The position numbers were made by a program, and so were the translations under genes. A DNA stretch of 64,000 nt, from the NCBI RefSeq assembly GCF_000015565.1, contig NC_008786.1:1178001-1242000 (forward strand), given 5' to 3'. The DNA is from Verminephrobacter eiseniae EF01-2 (GTDB lineage: Bacteria > Pseudomonadota > Gammaproteobacteria > Burkholderiales > Burkholderiaceae_C). The notes below the pieces were generated by a model. The model saw only the letters and a list, made by a program, of their open reading frames with translations. It was not told the DNA's origin and did no database searches. This document shows positions 9,419-20,000 of this stretch, piece after piece. Each line of letters starts with the position of its first letter. The stretch's first letter is position 1.

Positions 9419-10198
9419 ATGGCCAAGATTTTTTGCATCGCCAACCAAAAGGGTGGCGTTGGCAAGACCACCACCACCGTCAACCTGGCCGCCGGTCTGG
9501 CCCGCGTCGGCCAGCGCGTGCTGATGGTGGACATGGATCCCCAGGGCAATGCCACGATGGGCTCGGGCGTGGACAAGCGCCAACTGGCGCTGACGGTGTA
9601 CGACGTGTTGCTCGAATCGGCCTCGGTGCAAGAGGCGTCCGTGGCCTCGCCATGCGGCTACCGGGTGCTGGGTGCGAACCGCGAACTGGCTGGCGCCGAG
9701 GTCGAACTGGTGGCGCTCGAGCAGCGCGAAAAACGCCTGAAGGTGGCGCTGGCCGCCGTCGATGCAGAGTATGACTTTGTGCTCGTCGACTGCCCGCCGT
9801 CACTGTCGATGCTCACGCTCAACGGCCTGTGCAGCGCCCACGGCGTGATCGTGCCGATGCAGTGCGAATACTTTGCGCTCGAAGGTCTGAGCGATCTGGT
9901 CAACACCATCCGGCAGGTGCACGCCAACCTGAATGCCGATTTGCAAATCATCGGCCTGCTGCGCGTGATGTTCGATCCGCGCACCACGCTGCAACAACAG
10001 GTCAGCGACCAGTTGCAGAGCCATTTTGGCGACAAGGTGTTCCGCACCGTGATTCCGCGCAACGTGCGCCTGGCCGAGGCGCCGAGCTACGGCCTGCCGG
10101 GCGTGGTGTTCGACCCGGCCGCCAAGGGCAGCGTGGCCTTTGTCGAATTTGCGCAGGAGATGGTCGAGCGCGTGCGCAGCATGTCCGGCGCCCCGTGA
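9419..10198 (+). CDS. parA: Chromosome-partitioning ATPase ParA (Soj)
   Basis: Deviant Walker-type ATPase that moves or positions ParB-parS complexes on the nucleoid. The 259-residue protein begins with IFCIANQKGGVGKTTTTVNLA (P-loop KGGVGKTT, residues 11-18, with the signature lysine), then DMDPQGNATMG and VDCPPSLSMLTLN. The absence of an N-terminal DNA-binding extension and the short length mark it as chromosomal (type Ib-like) rather than plasmid type Ia. The start at 9419 is the first ATG before the P-loop. parB follows after a small hydrolase gene. Confidence 0.95.
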   Translation: MAKIFCIANQKGGVGKTTTTVNLAAGLARVGQRVLMVDMDPQGNATMGSGVDKRQLALTVYDVLLESASVQEASVASPCGYRVLGANRELAGAEVELVALEQREKRLKVALAAVDAEYDFVLVDCPPSLSMLTLNGLCSAHGVIVPMQCEYFALEGLSDLVNTIRQVHANLNADLQIIGLLRVMFDPRTTLQQQVSDQLQSHFGDKVFRTVIPRNVRLAEAPSYGLPGVVFDPAAKGSVAFVEFAQEMVERVRSMSGAP

Positions 10199-10266
10199 TC
10201 CAGAGCGAAGACTGCCTCTGGCGCATGGTCCATCTTTGCCATCAGCTATCAAAACAATAGTTTTCC

Positions 10267-10956
10267 ATGGTCTTCAAGCCGTCCAACATCCTGCTGCTGC
10301 CCGGCTGGCAGAACTCCGGCCCCGGCCATTGGCAAAGCCTGTGGCAGGCCCGGCATGGCTACCGCCGCGTCGAGCAGCACGACTGGCTGCGCCCGCTGCG
10401 CGGCGACTGGACAGCGCGGCTGGAAGAAACCGTGGTTGATGCGGATGGCCCGGTGCTGCTGGTGGCGCACAGCCTGGGTTGCATTTTGGCGGCGTGGTGG
10501 GCGGCCCATTCGGGCAACACCCACCGGGTGCAGGGCGCATTGCTGGTCGCGCCCGGCGATGTGGAGCGCGCCGATCTGGCCGCACAGCTCCACCGCTGGA
10601 GCCCCATTGCCCGCCAGGTGCTGCCATTTCCCGCCCTGCTGGTGGCCAGCCGCAATGACCCGTATTGCAGTTGGGCGCGTGCCGAAGGCTTGGCGCAGTC
10701 CTGGGGCGCGCGTTTCATCGACCTGGGCCAGCGCGGACATATCAATGCCCAGGCGGGCCTGGGCGACTGGCAGCAGGGCCATGCCTGGTTGCGCCAGCTC
10801 GCTGCCAGTGCACCCACCGATCAGCGCGCCAGCCCATCAGTCCCATCCACCCCATCAGCCCCATCAGCCCCATGCCCCGCCGGGCGCTGCGCCACACCGA
10901 AGAAAGCATATTCCAATGGTCACGAAAAAACCCAAGGGCCTGGGCCGCGGCCTTGA
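10267..10956 (+). CDS. RBBP9/YdeN-family serine hydrolase
   Basis: A small alpha/beta hydrolase of 229 residues. It shows the family opening LLPGWQNSGPGHWQSLW, the nucleophile elbow AHSLGC (Ser in G-x-S-x-G-like context), and later ASRNDPYC and GHINAQAGLG, which carry the acidic residue and histidine of the triad. The biological substrate is unknown. The C-terminal 45 residues are low complexity (Ser/Pro repeats encoded by CCCATCAGC-type units at about 10835-10885) and overlap the start of parB by 41 bp in another frame. The ancestral stop was probably further upstream. It sits between parA and parB in the same direction. Confidence 0.85.
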   Translation: MVFKPSNILLLPGWQNSGPGHWQSLWQARHGYRRVEQHDWLRPLRGDWTARLEETVVDADGPVLLVAHSLGCILAAWWAAHSGNTHRVQGALLVAPGDVERADLAAQLHRWSPIARQVLPFPALLVASRNDPYCSWARAEGLAQSWGARFIDLGQRGHINAQAGLGDWQQGHAWLRQLAASAPTDQRASPSVPSTPSAPSAPCPAGRCATPKKAYSNGHEKTQGPGPRP

Positions 10957-11827
10957 AGCCCTGCTCGGCCCCAAGGTCGCCGAACTGGCCCAGGCGGCCG
11001 ATGCCGGTCTGCCCGGCGCGCTGCCATTGGACGAAATCGTCCCCGGCATGTACCAGCCGCGCACGCGCATGGACGAGGGGGCTTTGTACGAACTGGCCGA
11101 GTCGATCAAGGTCCAGGGCATCTTGCAGCCCATCCTGGTGCGTCGTCTGAGCGCAGGCCAGAACGCGGGCAAGTACGAGATCATCGCCGGCGAGCGGCGC
11201 TTCCGCGCGGCCCGGCTGGCCGGGCTGGCCACGGTGCCAGTGCTGGTGCGCGACGTGCCCGACGAGTCCGCTGCGGCCATGGCGCTGATCGAGAACATAC
11301 AGCGCGAAGACCTGAACCCGCTCGAAGAGGCCCAGGGCCTGCAGCGCCTGGTCAAGGAGTTCGGCCTGACGCATGAACTGGCCGCCCAGGCCGTGGGCCG
11401 CTCGCGCAGCGCCGCCAGCAACCTGCTGCGCCTGCTGAACCTGGCCGAGCCGGTGCAAACCATGTTGATGGCCGGCGACATCGACATGGGCCATGCGCGT
11501 GCGCTGCTGGCGCTCGAGCGTGCCGCACAGATCACGGCCGGCAACCAGATTGCAGCGAAAAAGCTCTCGGTGCGCCAGGCCGAGGCGCTGGTCAGGAAGA
11601 TCGGCGCCGAGTCCAGCCCGGCGCGACCCAAGCCCCGGAAAGAAAAGTCGCCCGACCTGCGCCGCGTGGAAGAAGAACTGTCCGACCTGCTGATGGCCGA
11701 GGTGCAAGTGCGGGTGAAAAAGCGCGTCAAGCGCAACGCCCGCGTGGAGGAGATGGGCGAGCTGGCCATCCGGTTTGGCTCGCTGGAAGCGCTCAACGGC
11801 TTGATCGAACGGCTCAGGGCGGCTTGA
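10916..11827 (+). CDS. parB: Chromosome-partitioning protein ParB (Spo0J)
   Basis: CTP-dependent DNA clamp that loads at parS and partners ParA. The 303-residue protein has the N-terminal ParA-interacting segment KKPKGLGRGLEALLG, box I around residues 65-75 (KVQGILQPILVR), box II GERRFRAAR (92-100), ENIQRE (126-131), a helix-turn-helix region with VGRSRSAASNLLRLLNL, and a C-terminal dimerisation domain. The first five residues overlap the tail of the preceding hydrolase. Two parS-like sites lie 2.3 and 3.3 kb upstream. Confidence 0.95.
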   Translation: MVTKKPKGLGRGLEALLGPKVAELAQAADAGLPGALPLDEIVPGMYQPRTRMDEGALYELAESIKVQGILQPILVRRLSAGQNAGKYEIIAGERRFRAARLAGLATVPVLVRDVPDESAAAMALIENIQREDLNPLEEAQGLQRLVKEFGLTHELAAQAVGRSRSAASNLLRLLNLAEPVQTMLMAGDIDMGHARALLALERAAQITAGNQIAAKKLSVRQAEALVRKIGAESSPARPKPRKEKSPDLRRVEEELSDLLMAEVQVRVKKRVKRNARVEEMGELAIRFGSLEALNGLIERLRAA

Positions 11828-11888
11828 TCGCGTCTTTGCCGCAGGGCCGGCCAGGCCCGGGGCAGGGCGCACGAGGCGCGCCAAGGCC

Positions 11889-11948
11889 GGCACCTGAACT
11901 GGCGTCTGAACCGGCACCTGAACCGGCACTGAACCGGCACCTGAAGGC
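11889..11948. repeat. Tandem 12-bp repeat upstream of bamE
   Basis: Five imperfect copies of GGCACCTGAACC in tandem, one of them 11 bases. It fills the parB-bamE intergenic region just before a possible bamE promoter. The unit length and lack of spacers exclude a CRISPR array. Such slippage-prone tracts can vary between strains. Confidence 0.8.
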
Positions 11949-12011
11949 CCGGGGGACAGCCGCTACAATCGGGCGCTCACCCCCTTGTGACCCCCTCACC
12001 TGCCTTCACCC

Positions 12012-12611
12012 ATGCTCGTCAAAGCCCGTTGCCGCGCCCGTCCGGGCCTGGTGGTGTTGATCGGCGCCAGCATCGCGGCCCTGACCGCTTGCAGCAGTCT
12101 GGACAGCGCCAGTAGCCGCATCGCCGGCATCGTCAAGCCCTACCGGGTGGATGTGGTGCAGGGCAATTTCGTTGCCCGCGAGCAGGTTCAGGCCCTGCAG
12201 CCCGGGATGAGCCGCCAGCAGGTGCGTGAAATCCTCGGCTCGCCGCTGCTCACCAGCCTGTTCCATGCCGACCGCTGGGAATATGTGTTCACGCTCAAGC
12301 GCCCGGGCGAGGAGTTGCAGGCCCGCAAGCTGACCGTGTTCTTCAAGGGCGATGTGCTCGATCGCTCCGAGGGTGACGCGATGCCCGGCGAGACCGAGTT
12401 TGTCGCCACGCTGAGCGCGCGCGCGGGCCAAGAGCGCGCGGGCCAAGACCCGGCGCCGGTGCTCGAGGCCACGCCCGAACAACTGGCCAGGTACCCGGCA
12501 TCCCCCCGGCCCGCCAAGACGCCCGCGTCGCCGCCACCCGCCGCCGACAGCATGACCCCCGCCGCCACCCCCACCCCCAGTTACCCGCCGCTCGAAGCGC
12601 CTGCGCGCTGA
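12012..12611 (+). CDS. bamE: Outer-membrane protein assembly lipoprotein BamE (SmpA/OmlA)
   Basis: Lipoprotein of the BAM complex that folds beta-barrel proteins into the outer membrane. A basic start, a hydrophobic stretch and the lipobox LTAC give a lipidated Cys27. The SmpA/OmlA domain follows, with [15 protein letters not shown], the helix [18 protein letters not shown], and the strand [12 protein letters not shown]. At 199 residues it is longer than E. coli BamE because of a Pro/Ala-rich tail containing a small RAGQE/D duplication. TACAAT at 11964-11969 could be the -10 element, but no good -35 is seen. dapB follows 44 bp downstream. Confidence 0.92.
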   Translation: MLVKARCRARPGLVVLIGASIAALTACSSLDSASSRIAGIVKPYRVDVVQGNFVAREQVQALQPGMSRQQVREILGSPLLTSLFHADRWEYVFTLKRPGEELQARKLTVFFKGDVLDRSEGDAMPGETEFVATLSARAGQERAGQDPAPVLEATPEQLARYPASPRPAKTPASPPPAADSMTPAATPTPSYPPLEAPAR

Positions 12612-12655
12612 CCGGCCCCGGCCGCGCAGCGCGCTGGTTCGTTCAACCGTACAGG

Positions 12656-13504
12656 ATGCCCATGACCGTGCCCTCTCCACCTGCCGCCACCCCGACCACC
12701 ACCACCTGCCGCGTCGCTGTCGCCGGGGCTTCGGGCCGCATGGGCCGGATGCTGATCGAGGCCATCGAGGCCAGCGCCGATTGCGTGCTGGTGGGCGCGC
12801 TGGATATCGCGGGCAGCCCGGCCATCGGCGCGGACGCCACGGCCTTTCTGGGCCGGACCTGCGGCGTGGGCATCACGGCCGACATCGCTGCGGGGCTGAA
12901 AAATGCGCAGGTGCTGATCGACTTCACGCGCCCCGAAGGCAGCATGGCCCACTTGGCGGTGTGCAGCCGGCTGGGCGTGAAGGCGGTGATCGGCACCACC
13001 GGTTTCAGCGCCGCGCAAAAGGCCGAACTGGCGGCGTTGGCCGAGCGCACGGCGATCGTGCTGGCGCCCAACATGAGCGTGGGGGTGAATGTCACGCTCG
13101 GGCTGCTGCAAATGGCCGCGCGGGCCTTGGCCACGGGCTACGACATCGAGATCGTCGAAGCGCACCACCGCCACAAGGTGGATGCCCCCTCCGGCACGGC
13201 GCTGAAGATGGGCGAGGTGATAGCGCAGGCGCTGGGGCGCGACCTGAAGGACTGCGCCGTCTACGCCCGCGAAGGCGTCAGGGCCGAGCGCGATCCGTCG
13301 AGCATCGGTTTTTCCTCCATTCGCGGCGGCGACCTCGTGGGCGAGCATATGGTGCTGTTTGCCGGCATCGGCGAGCGCATCGAGATCACGCACAAATCTT
13401 CCAGCCGCTCCACCTACGCGCAGGGCAGCTTGCGCGCGGTGCGCTTTCTGGCGGGGCAGGGCACGGGCATGTTCGACATGTTCGACGTGCTCGGCCTGCA
13501 CTGA
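12656..13504 (+). CDS. dapB: 4-hydroxy-tetrahydrodipicolinate reductase
   Basis: Reduces the product of DapA with NAD(P)H in the lysine and meso-diaminopimelate pathway. The 282-residue protein has the nucleotide-binding motif [13 protein letters not shown] (20-32), GTTGFS, and the catalytic/substrate motif [15 protein letters not shown] (about 168-182). The N-terminus carries a short Thr/Pro-rich extension before the first strand. ATG codons at 12656 and 12662 are equally possible starts. Confidence 0.95.
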   Translation: MPMTVPSPPAATPTTTTCRVAVAGASGRMGRMLIEAIEASADCVLVGALDIAGSPAIGADATAFLGRTCGVGITADIAAGLKNAQVLIDFTRPEGSMAHLAVCSRLGVKAVIGTTGFSAAQKAELAALAERTAIVLAPNMSVGVNVTLGLLQMAARALATGYDIEIVEAHHRHKVDAPSGTALKMGEVIAQALGRDLKDCAVYAREGVRAERDPSSIGFSSIRGGDLVGEHMVLFAGIGERIEITHKSSSRSTYAQGSLRAVRFLAGQGTGMFDMFDVLGLH

Positions 13505-13572
13505 GGCGGGCCGCCCTGCCGCGCGCCGGCCTGGCGGCACGGCCCCACCCCTTGAGCACCGACGCAGCCCCC

Positions 13573-16296
13573 ATGCAAGACAAATACTCCCCCCAAGATA
13601 TCGAGCGCGCAGCGCAAGACGACTGGCGCGCCCGCGACGCCTACCGCGTGACGCAAGACGCCGGCAAGAAGAAGTTCTACGCCTGCTCGATGCTGCCATA
13701 CCCCAGCGGCAAGCTGCACATGGGCCATGTGCGCAACTACACCATCAACGACATGCTCACGCGCTACCTGCGCATGAACGGCTACAACGTGCTGATGCCG
13801 ATGGGCTGGGACGCCTTCGGCCTGCCGGCGGAAAACGCGGCGATCAAGAACGGCATGCCCCCGGCCCGGTGGACGCGCGAAAACATCGCCTACATGAAGC
13901 AGCAGATGCAGGCCCTGGGCCTGGCCATCGACTGGAGCCGTGAGCTGGCCACCTGCGACCCCGGCTATTACAAGTGGAACCAGTGGCTGTTCCTGAAGAT
14001 GCTGGACAAGGGCATTGCCTACCGCAAGACCCAGGTCGTCAACTGGGATCCGGTCGACCAGACCGTGCTGGCCAACGAGCAGGTGAACGAGGGCAAGGGC
14101 TGGCGTACCGGCGCCGTGGTCGAAAAGCGCGAGATTCCCGGCTACTACCTGAAGATCACCGACTACGCCGAGGAACTGCTGGCCTTCGTGACCGACGATC
14201 GACTGCCCGGCTGGCCGGAGCGCGTCAAGCTGATGCAGGAGAACTGGATCGGCAAATCCGAGGGCCTGCGCTTTGCCTTCCCGCACGATGTCCGGGGCGA
14301 CGATGGCGCGCTGATCGGCGGCGGCCGGCTGTACGTGTTCACCACGCGCGCCGACACCATCATGGGCGTGACCTTCTGCGCCGTGGCGCCCGAGCATCCG
14401 CTGGCCAGCCATGCCGCCAAGAGCAACCCGGCGCTGGCCGCCTTCATCGACGAATGCCGCAGCGGCGGCACCACCGAGGCCGCGCTGGCCACGCAAGAGA
14501 AAAAGGGCCTGCGCACGGGCCTGTACGTCACGCACCCGCTGACCGACGAGCCGTTGGAAGTCTGGGTCGGCAACTATGTGCTGATGGGCTATGGCGACGG
14601 CGCCGTGATGGGCGTGCCGGCGCACGACGAGCGCGACTTTGCGTTCGCGCTCAAGTACGGCATCGAGATCCGGCAGGTGGTGCTGGTCGATGGCGAGCAT
14701 TTCGACTACCGCCGGTGGCAGGACTGGTACGGCGACAAGCAGCGCGGCGTGACCATCAACTCCGACAGCTTCAGCGGCCTGCACCACAAGGAAGCCGTGC
14801 AGGCCGTGGCCCATGTGCTGGAGCAAAAGGGCCTGGGCGAGAAGAAAACCACTTGGCGTTTGCGCGACTGGGGCGTGAGCCGCCAGCGCTACTGGGGCAC
14901 GCCGATTCCCATCATCCACTGCGACCAGCATGGCGCCGTGCCGGTGCCGGAAAAGGACCTGCCCGTGGTGCTGCCGCAAGACTGCATCCCCGACGGCACG
15001 GGCAACCCGCTGCACAGCCATCAGGGCTTTCACGCCGGCGTCACCTGCCCGGTGTGCGGCAAGAGCGCGCGCCGCGAGACGGACACCATGGACACCTTCG
15101 TCGACAGCGCGTGGTACTTCATGCGCTATTGCGACCCGAAGAACGATCAGGCCATGGTGGCCGAGGGCACCGACTACTGGATGCGGGACCCGCAGCAAGC
15201 CACTGGCGGCAGCGGCATGGACCAATACATCGGCGGCATAGAACACGCCATCTTGCACCTGCTGTATGCGCGCTTTTGGACCAAGGTGATGCGCGACCTG
15301 GGCCTGGTCAAGGTCGATGAGCCTTTCAACCGGCTGCTCACGCAGGGCATGGTGCTCAACCACATCTACAGCCGCCGCAACGACAACGGCGGCCGGGAAT
15401 ACTTCTGGCCACAGGATGTGGAGCAAGTGCACGACGCGGCGGGCAAGATCATCGGCGCCAGGCTGATCCGCGCCGTGGGGGATTGGCCGGCAGGCAGCGC
15501 CATCGATTACGAAGGCATGGGCACCATGTCCAAGTCCAGAAACAACGGCGTCGACCCGCAGGAACTGATCGGCAAATACGGCGCCGACACCGCCCGCCTG
15601 CACACCATGTTCACCGCCCCGCCCGAGGCCGCGCTGGAGTGGAACGACGCCGCCGTCGAAGGCAGCCACCGCTTTCTGCGCCGGGTGTGGAACTTCGGCC
15701 TCCAGTTGCATGCCGCCGGTATGACGGCAGCCAGCGCAAGCCTTGCCGGCGCCGGCGCACCGCAAACCCGCAACCCCCCGGCGTTTGGCAAACCGGCCAA
15801 GGCCCTGCGGCGGGAGATCCACCAACTGCTGCGCCAGGTGGACTATGACTACCAGCGCATGCAGTACAACACCGTGGTCTCGGGCGCGATGAAGATGCTC
15901 AACGCGCTGGAAAACTTCAAGGCCAGCGACCCGGCCAGCCAGGCGAGCGACCCACTGGCGCTGACCGAAGGCTTTGGCATCCTGCTGCGCTGCCTGTACC
16001 CGGTCACGCCGCATATCGCGCACAGCCTGTGGCGTGATCTGGGCTATGCAGCCGCTGTGGGCGAACTGCTCGACGCGCCCTGGCCGCAGGTCGATGGGCA
16101 GGCACTGGTGCAGGACGAGATCGAACTGATGCTGCAGATCAACGGCAAGCTGCGCGGCTCGATCCTGGTGCCCGCGCAGGCCAGCCAGGCCGCCATCGAG
16201 CGCATCGCACGGGCCAGCCCGGCCGCCTTGGCCGCAGGGGCGGTGCCCAAGCGCGTGATCGTGGTGCCGGGCCGGCTGGTGAACCTGGTGTTCTGA
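13573..16296 (+). CDS. leuS: Leucyl-tRNA synthetase
   Basis: Class I aminoacyl-tRNA synthetase that charges tRNA-Leu. The 907-residue protein contains the HIGH motif as HMGH in [15 protein letters not shown] (about 43-56), a CP1 editing domain with TTRADTIMG and the late [15 protein letters not shown], and KMSKS as MSKSRNN (652-658), followed by the anticodon-binding domain. The length is a little above the usual 860, because of a loop of about 20 residues near 720-740 and extra residues in the C-terminal part. lptE starts three bases after the stop. Confidence 0.96.
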   Translation: MQDKYSPQDIERAAQDDWRARDAYRVTQDAGKKKFYACSMLPYPSGKLHMGHVRNYTINDMLTRYLRMNGYNVLMPMGWDAFGLPAENAAIKNGMPPARWTRENIAYMKQQMQALGLAIDWSRELATCDPGYYKWNQWLFLKMLDKGIAYRKTQVVNWDPVDQTVLANEQVNEGKGWRTGAVVEKREIPGYYLKITDYAEELLAFVTDDRLPGWPERVKLMQENWIGKSEGLRFAFPHDVRGDDGALIGGGRLYVFTTRADTIMGVTFCAVAPEHPLASHAAKSNPALAAFIDECRSGGTTEAALATQEKKGLRTGLYVTHPLTDEPLEVWVGNYVLMGYGDGAVMGVPAHDERDFAFALKYGIEIRQVVLVDGEHFDYRRWQDWYGDKQRGVTINSDSFSGLHHKEAVQAVAHVLEQKGLGEKKTTWRLRDWGVSRQRYWGTPIPIIHCDQHGAVPVPEKDLPVVLPQDCIPDGTGNPLHSHQGFHAGVTCPVCGKSARRETDTMDTFVDSAWYFMRYCDPKNDQAMVAEGTDYWMRDPQQATGGSGMDQYIGGIEHAILHLLYARFWTKVMRDLGLVKVDEPFNRLLTQGMVLNHIYSRRNDNGGREYFWPQDVEQVHDAAGKIIGARLIRAVGDWPAGSAIDYEGMGTMSKSRNNGVDPQELIGKYGADTARLHTMFTAPPEAALEWNDAAVEGSHRFLRRVWNFGLQLHAAGMTAASASLAGAGAPQTRNPPAFGKPAKALRREIHQLLRQVDYDYQRMQYNTVVSGAMKMLNALENFKASDPASQASDPLALTEGFGILLRCLYPVTPHIAHSLWRDLGYAAAVGELLDAPWPQVDGQALVQDEIELMLQINGKLRGSILVPAQASQAAIERIARASPAALAAGAVPKRVIVVPGRLVNLVF

Positions 16297-16299
16297 CCG

Positions 16300-16803
16300 A
16301 TGAGGAACCGGCGCGCATTGCTCGCCCTGGCACCGGTGGCACTGCTGCCCGCCTGTGGTTTCCACCTGCGCGGCCTGCCCGAATTCGGCTTTGCCTCGCT
16401 GTACATCGAGGCGCCCTCGGGTTCGCTGCTGGCGCAGCAATTGCAGCGGGCACTGGAAGGCGCGGGCACCAAACTCCTGGTGCTGCGCGAGCCGGCCGCG
16501 TTGGCAAGCGCGCAAGCCATCCTCGACCTGCTGCAAGAGCAGCAAGAGCGCGTGGTGGTGGGCCTGTCCGCAGCGGGCCAAGTGCGCGAGATGCAACTGC
16601 GCTTGCGCGTCCGGTTCCGGCTGCGCAACCCCCAGGGCGTGGCGCTGATCCCCGAGACCGAACTACTGCTGCAGCGCGACATCAGCTACAACGAAACCAT
16701 CGCGCTGGCCAAAGAGACCGAAGAAGCCCTGCTGTACCGCGACATGCGGACCGACCTGGTGCAGCAGTTGATGCGCCGCCTGGCGGCCGCCAAGCGCTCC
16801 TGA
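16300..16803 (+). CDS. lptE: LPS-assembly lipoprotein LptE
   Basis: Outer-membrane lipoprotein that plugs the LptD barrel and helps insert lipopolysaccharide. The 167-residue protein starts with Arg-rich residues and a hydrophobic signal ending in the lipobox LPAC (Cys19), then the typical GFHLRG that follows the lipidated cysteine in this family. The rest is a mixed alpha/beta domain with VRFRLRNPQG and a final helix DLVQQLMRRLAAA. It is coupled to leuS by a three-base gap. The holA gene that follows lptE in E. coli is not found downstream. Confidence 0.92.
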   Translation: MRNRRALLALAPVALLPACGFHLRGLPEFGFASLYIEAPSGSLLAQQLQRALEGAGTKLLVLREPAALASAQAILDLLQEQQERVVVGLSAAGQVREMQLRLRVRFRLRNPQGVALIPETELLLQRDISYNETIALAKETEEALLYRDMRTDLVQQLMRRLAAAKRS

Positions 16804-17058
16804 AGCAAGACCTCGGGGCACGCTCGGGCGCTGCGCGGCCGCCAATGCACTCCCGCTGCGCGGCCGAAGTCAGGCCAAGGCCCTCAAGCCGGGATTGGAA
16901 TGCATCGACCCTCCCGCAGATGAGCATTCACCCGTGCAAGCACCCGCACCGTCACCCCCAACGCCCAAACCACCCCACCCCTTGGAGAATATGGTGGCCC
17001 AAGGCCAAGCAACCCGTGCAGCGAGCAGCGAGCAAGGGGCCATCGCTCTACGGCGAAG
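16804..17058. other. Intergenic stretch between lptE and pilY1
   Basis: No recognisable gene. A 70-codon open frame (16895-17107) is Pro/Gln/Ala-rich and matches nothing I know. The polymerase III delta subunit gene expected here by synteny is absent, and no clear terminator with a T run is visible between the two converging genes. Confidence 0.5.
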
Positions 17059-20000
17059 TTACGGCGAAGCAGCGGAAGACTTGTCCACCTTACCCTTCAA
17101 CTCCTGATAGTTGAAGATACGCTGCCAGCTCAACCGGCCAACGGTATCGCGAGCGGGCGCAAGGGCCGAGCCGCTGCCGGCACCTGCACCACCGTGCGTT
17201 GGTGGAACCGCAAACCTGAGGACTTCACGCTGGCGCCGGCCCGTGCTATCGGCCGCCGTCACCCGGGCCTGGTCGCTGGACACCACAACCGCCGGCCCGA
17301 GGAAACCCTGGGAGGAAGAGACATAACCTGCCTTGGCATTGCCAATGATCAGATAGTACCGATGGCCACCGCCCAAGGCATTCGAGCAAGCGCCGGAGCC
17401 CCTGGCCGGAGGAATCTTCGACTGCACGAGCGCCGACAGATCGCCCAAATCCAGCGCCGCCTGGTCGATGCGCTCGCCGGAGACGGGCAAATCAAAGAAC
17501 CAACCGGCGCGCGTGGCGACATCCGCGTCGGAACGGGGACGCCCCCAGCGGAAAGCGCGCACCGACACAGTCTGGTTGCCCGTATCGACAACCCCCTGCT
17601 GAAGACGCCCGCGGCCCGCAATGGCGCTGACCGCCGGACTCGCATCGGCGCGCGTCGAGCCATTGTCATAAATGACATACACCGACTGCCCGATCGTTGA
17701 CGCACCGTCGGGCACCTCCAGATACTTGCCGGTGCCCACCACCACGTAGAACGTCTCCACCCCCCCGACGACCGGGCCGACAAAAACGGCAGGCGCCGCA
17801 AAGAGCGGCTGCACCTGCCCGTCATCGGAGCGCGCGCTATACAGCGGATAGGGCGCAGGACTGGCCGCCGTACCCTGGTCGAAAAACGACAACCCATTCA
17901 TGCTCCACTTGTCCGTCCCCTTGCCCGCGAACTGCAGCCGCCAGAGCTTGCCATGCAGGTCGCCCACATAGATATCCGTCACCTCGCCCTGGATACCGTA
18001 CAGGGCGCTGAAATTGGCCAAACCCGGGGCAACGGTGCGCGCCAAACCGGGATCGGTGGGCAGGGACACCTTGAAGTAATTGTGCCCCGGGAGCCAGGCC
18101 TGACCGGCAGGCTTGTCCAGCGCCAACAAAAACAGCGCCGGGCGGCCCGAGCCGGGCTGCGGCTGGTTGTCATCGGGCACATGGTTGTTCACACCGCTGC
18201 CCACCACGGCAAACCAGCGATACACGGCAGCCTGGCGGCGGCCATTGCGCATCGGCGCGTTGGTCCTGATCTTCATGATCCGGGGTGAACCGAGCACCTG
18301 ACCCATGTCCGGGTCATCGGCGCGCGTGAATTCCCACATCACGTGGCTGGAATCGAAACGCGCCGGGTCCGACACATCCAGCGCAAACACACCGGCGCCA
18401 CCGGCGCCGGTGCCCGAGACCAGCACCGTTTTCCAATCGCGGGCACTGGAATTGCCAGGGCCCACCCAGGCCTGGGCCACCACCGAGGGGGCATCCACAT
18501 AGCTCTGGTGATGGTTGCGAAAGCCCGGCTCCGTCAGCGCGGACAGTCTGGGCACGAGCCAACTGGGAATATAGGCAAACAGCTCATCGCCCGTGTTCGC
18601 ATTGAACGCATGGAGCATGCCGTCATTGGCGCCGACGAACACGGCCGGCGTGCGCGCGCCGTACTGTCTGCGAAAGTCCGCATACCCGGCGCCGGGGAAT
18701 ACGTTCGACGGCGGGCCGGAATACGAAATATTGGAGTTCACGATATCCCCCAGCAGGGAACTGCGCAGCCGAAACGGCGCCCCCTCCTTGCTGCGATCGC
18801 CACGCAGGTAAGCGATCCGGTCGGCGCCGGCCGCGCCGCCAAAGTGCAGCGCCAGCGATCGGAGGTCGATGTCATCCCGGGTGAACCTGCTCGCCACCGG
18901 GACCGGGTGGCGCCCTGGCCTGCCCACATGGATATTGCGGCGCGCGGGCGGCATCCGGTCGAGTTGCTGCGCCGCCCGCCAAAGGGGCGGCAGAATCTCC
19001 AGCGCCTGGCTGGCATTGTGGCCGATCGGCTCGGCCACGACATCGCCACTCCAATCGCCGGTGTCGAACCGGGCCGAATACATGACCGAGCCCTGGCTGA
19101 GCTGGCTGCCCGTGTTCAGGCGCGCACCGGCCGCACTGCGCATGCCCATCGATGCGCGGTAGAAAATCCGGTCGAAAGCGCTGAGCAGGCCGCGCGCGGG
19201 CGCCGGGCCTGCCGGGTCGAGGAAATGGTAGGCGCTGGCTTCGCCGGGCTGCTCGGGTTTTTGCCAGACATCATCGATGAACTGGCCGTGCCGGTCCCTG
19301 AACGGATGGACGTTGGCATCATGCGGGCCGGGACGCGCCAGAGCGGTCTCGAAGCCGCCATATTTGGCGGCCATGAAGAACTGGTTGCGGGTGCGGCGGG
19401 TGGCCGCATCGCTTTGCAGCCCTGCCTCATTGACATCGAAAGCCCAGGTCTTGACCCGCAGGCCCGGGCGCTGTTTGTCCGGTTGCGCGCTCCAGCCGGC
19501 GCCGCGAATGTCGTTCGTTCTGGCCCAATACGCCAGGCCGATGATCGGTTTGGTGAATGTCCAGTGCCCGGTATGGGGGTTGCCGCTGGCGCTCTCGAAG
19601 CGCTTGATGGCCTCGCGCCAGTGATCGATGTCGGGAATGTTGCGCGCTGCGTCGGGGCCGGGCAGGGCATGGTGTTCATGCGTGTGTATGTCCCCGACCA
19701 GCAGGATGTGGCTTTTGACGCACGAGTAATCACTGGCATTCGTGCGCCCGGCGCCATACGGGTCGTCCCACTGCGTGTAGACCGGATAGCCATCGGCCAG
19801 GGCGCCATTGGCAGGAACGCCTGCGATGGCACGGGGGTCTGGCGCAAGTCCCTGCAAATACCGCAGCGCCTCGTAATGCAGTTCGCCGACGGGGTCCAAT
19901 TCCTTGTACAGGCCAGGCACAGCGCCGGTGCGGCCAAACTTGTTCAGATAGTTGATGACCCCGCTGATGGCGGGCGTGCCGGGCATGGACCCCGGTGTAG

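Noticed and set aside
11889..11948. Repeat array as a possible CRISPR
   Set aside because: Units are 11-12 bp, directly abutting, with no spacers and no cas genes nearby.
16895..17107. 70-codon frame between lptE and pilY1 as a gene
   Set aside because: Low-complexity Pro/Gln/Ala sequence, overlaps the 3' end of pilY1, no motif and no ribosome-binding site.
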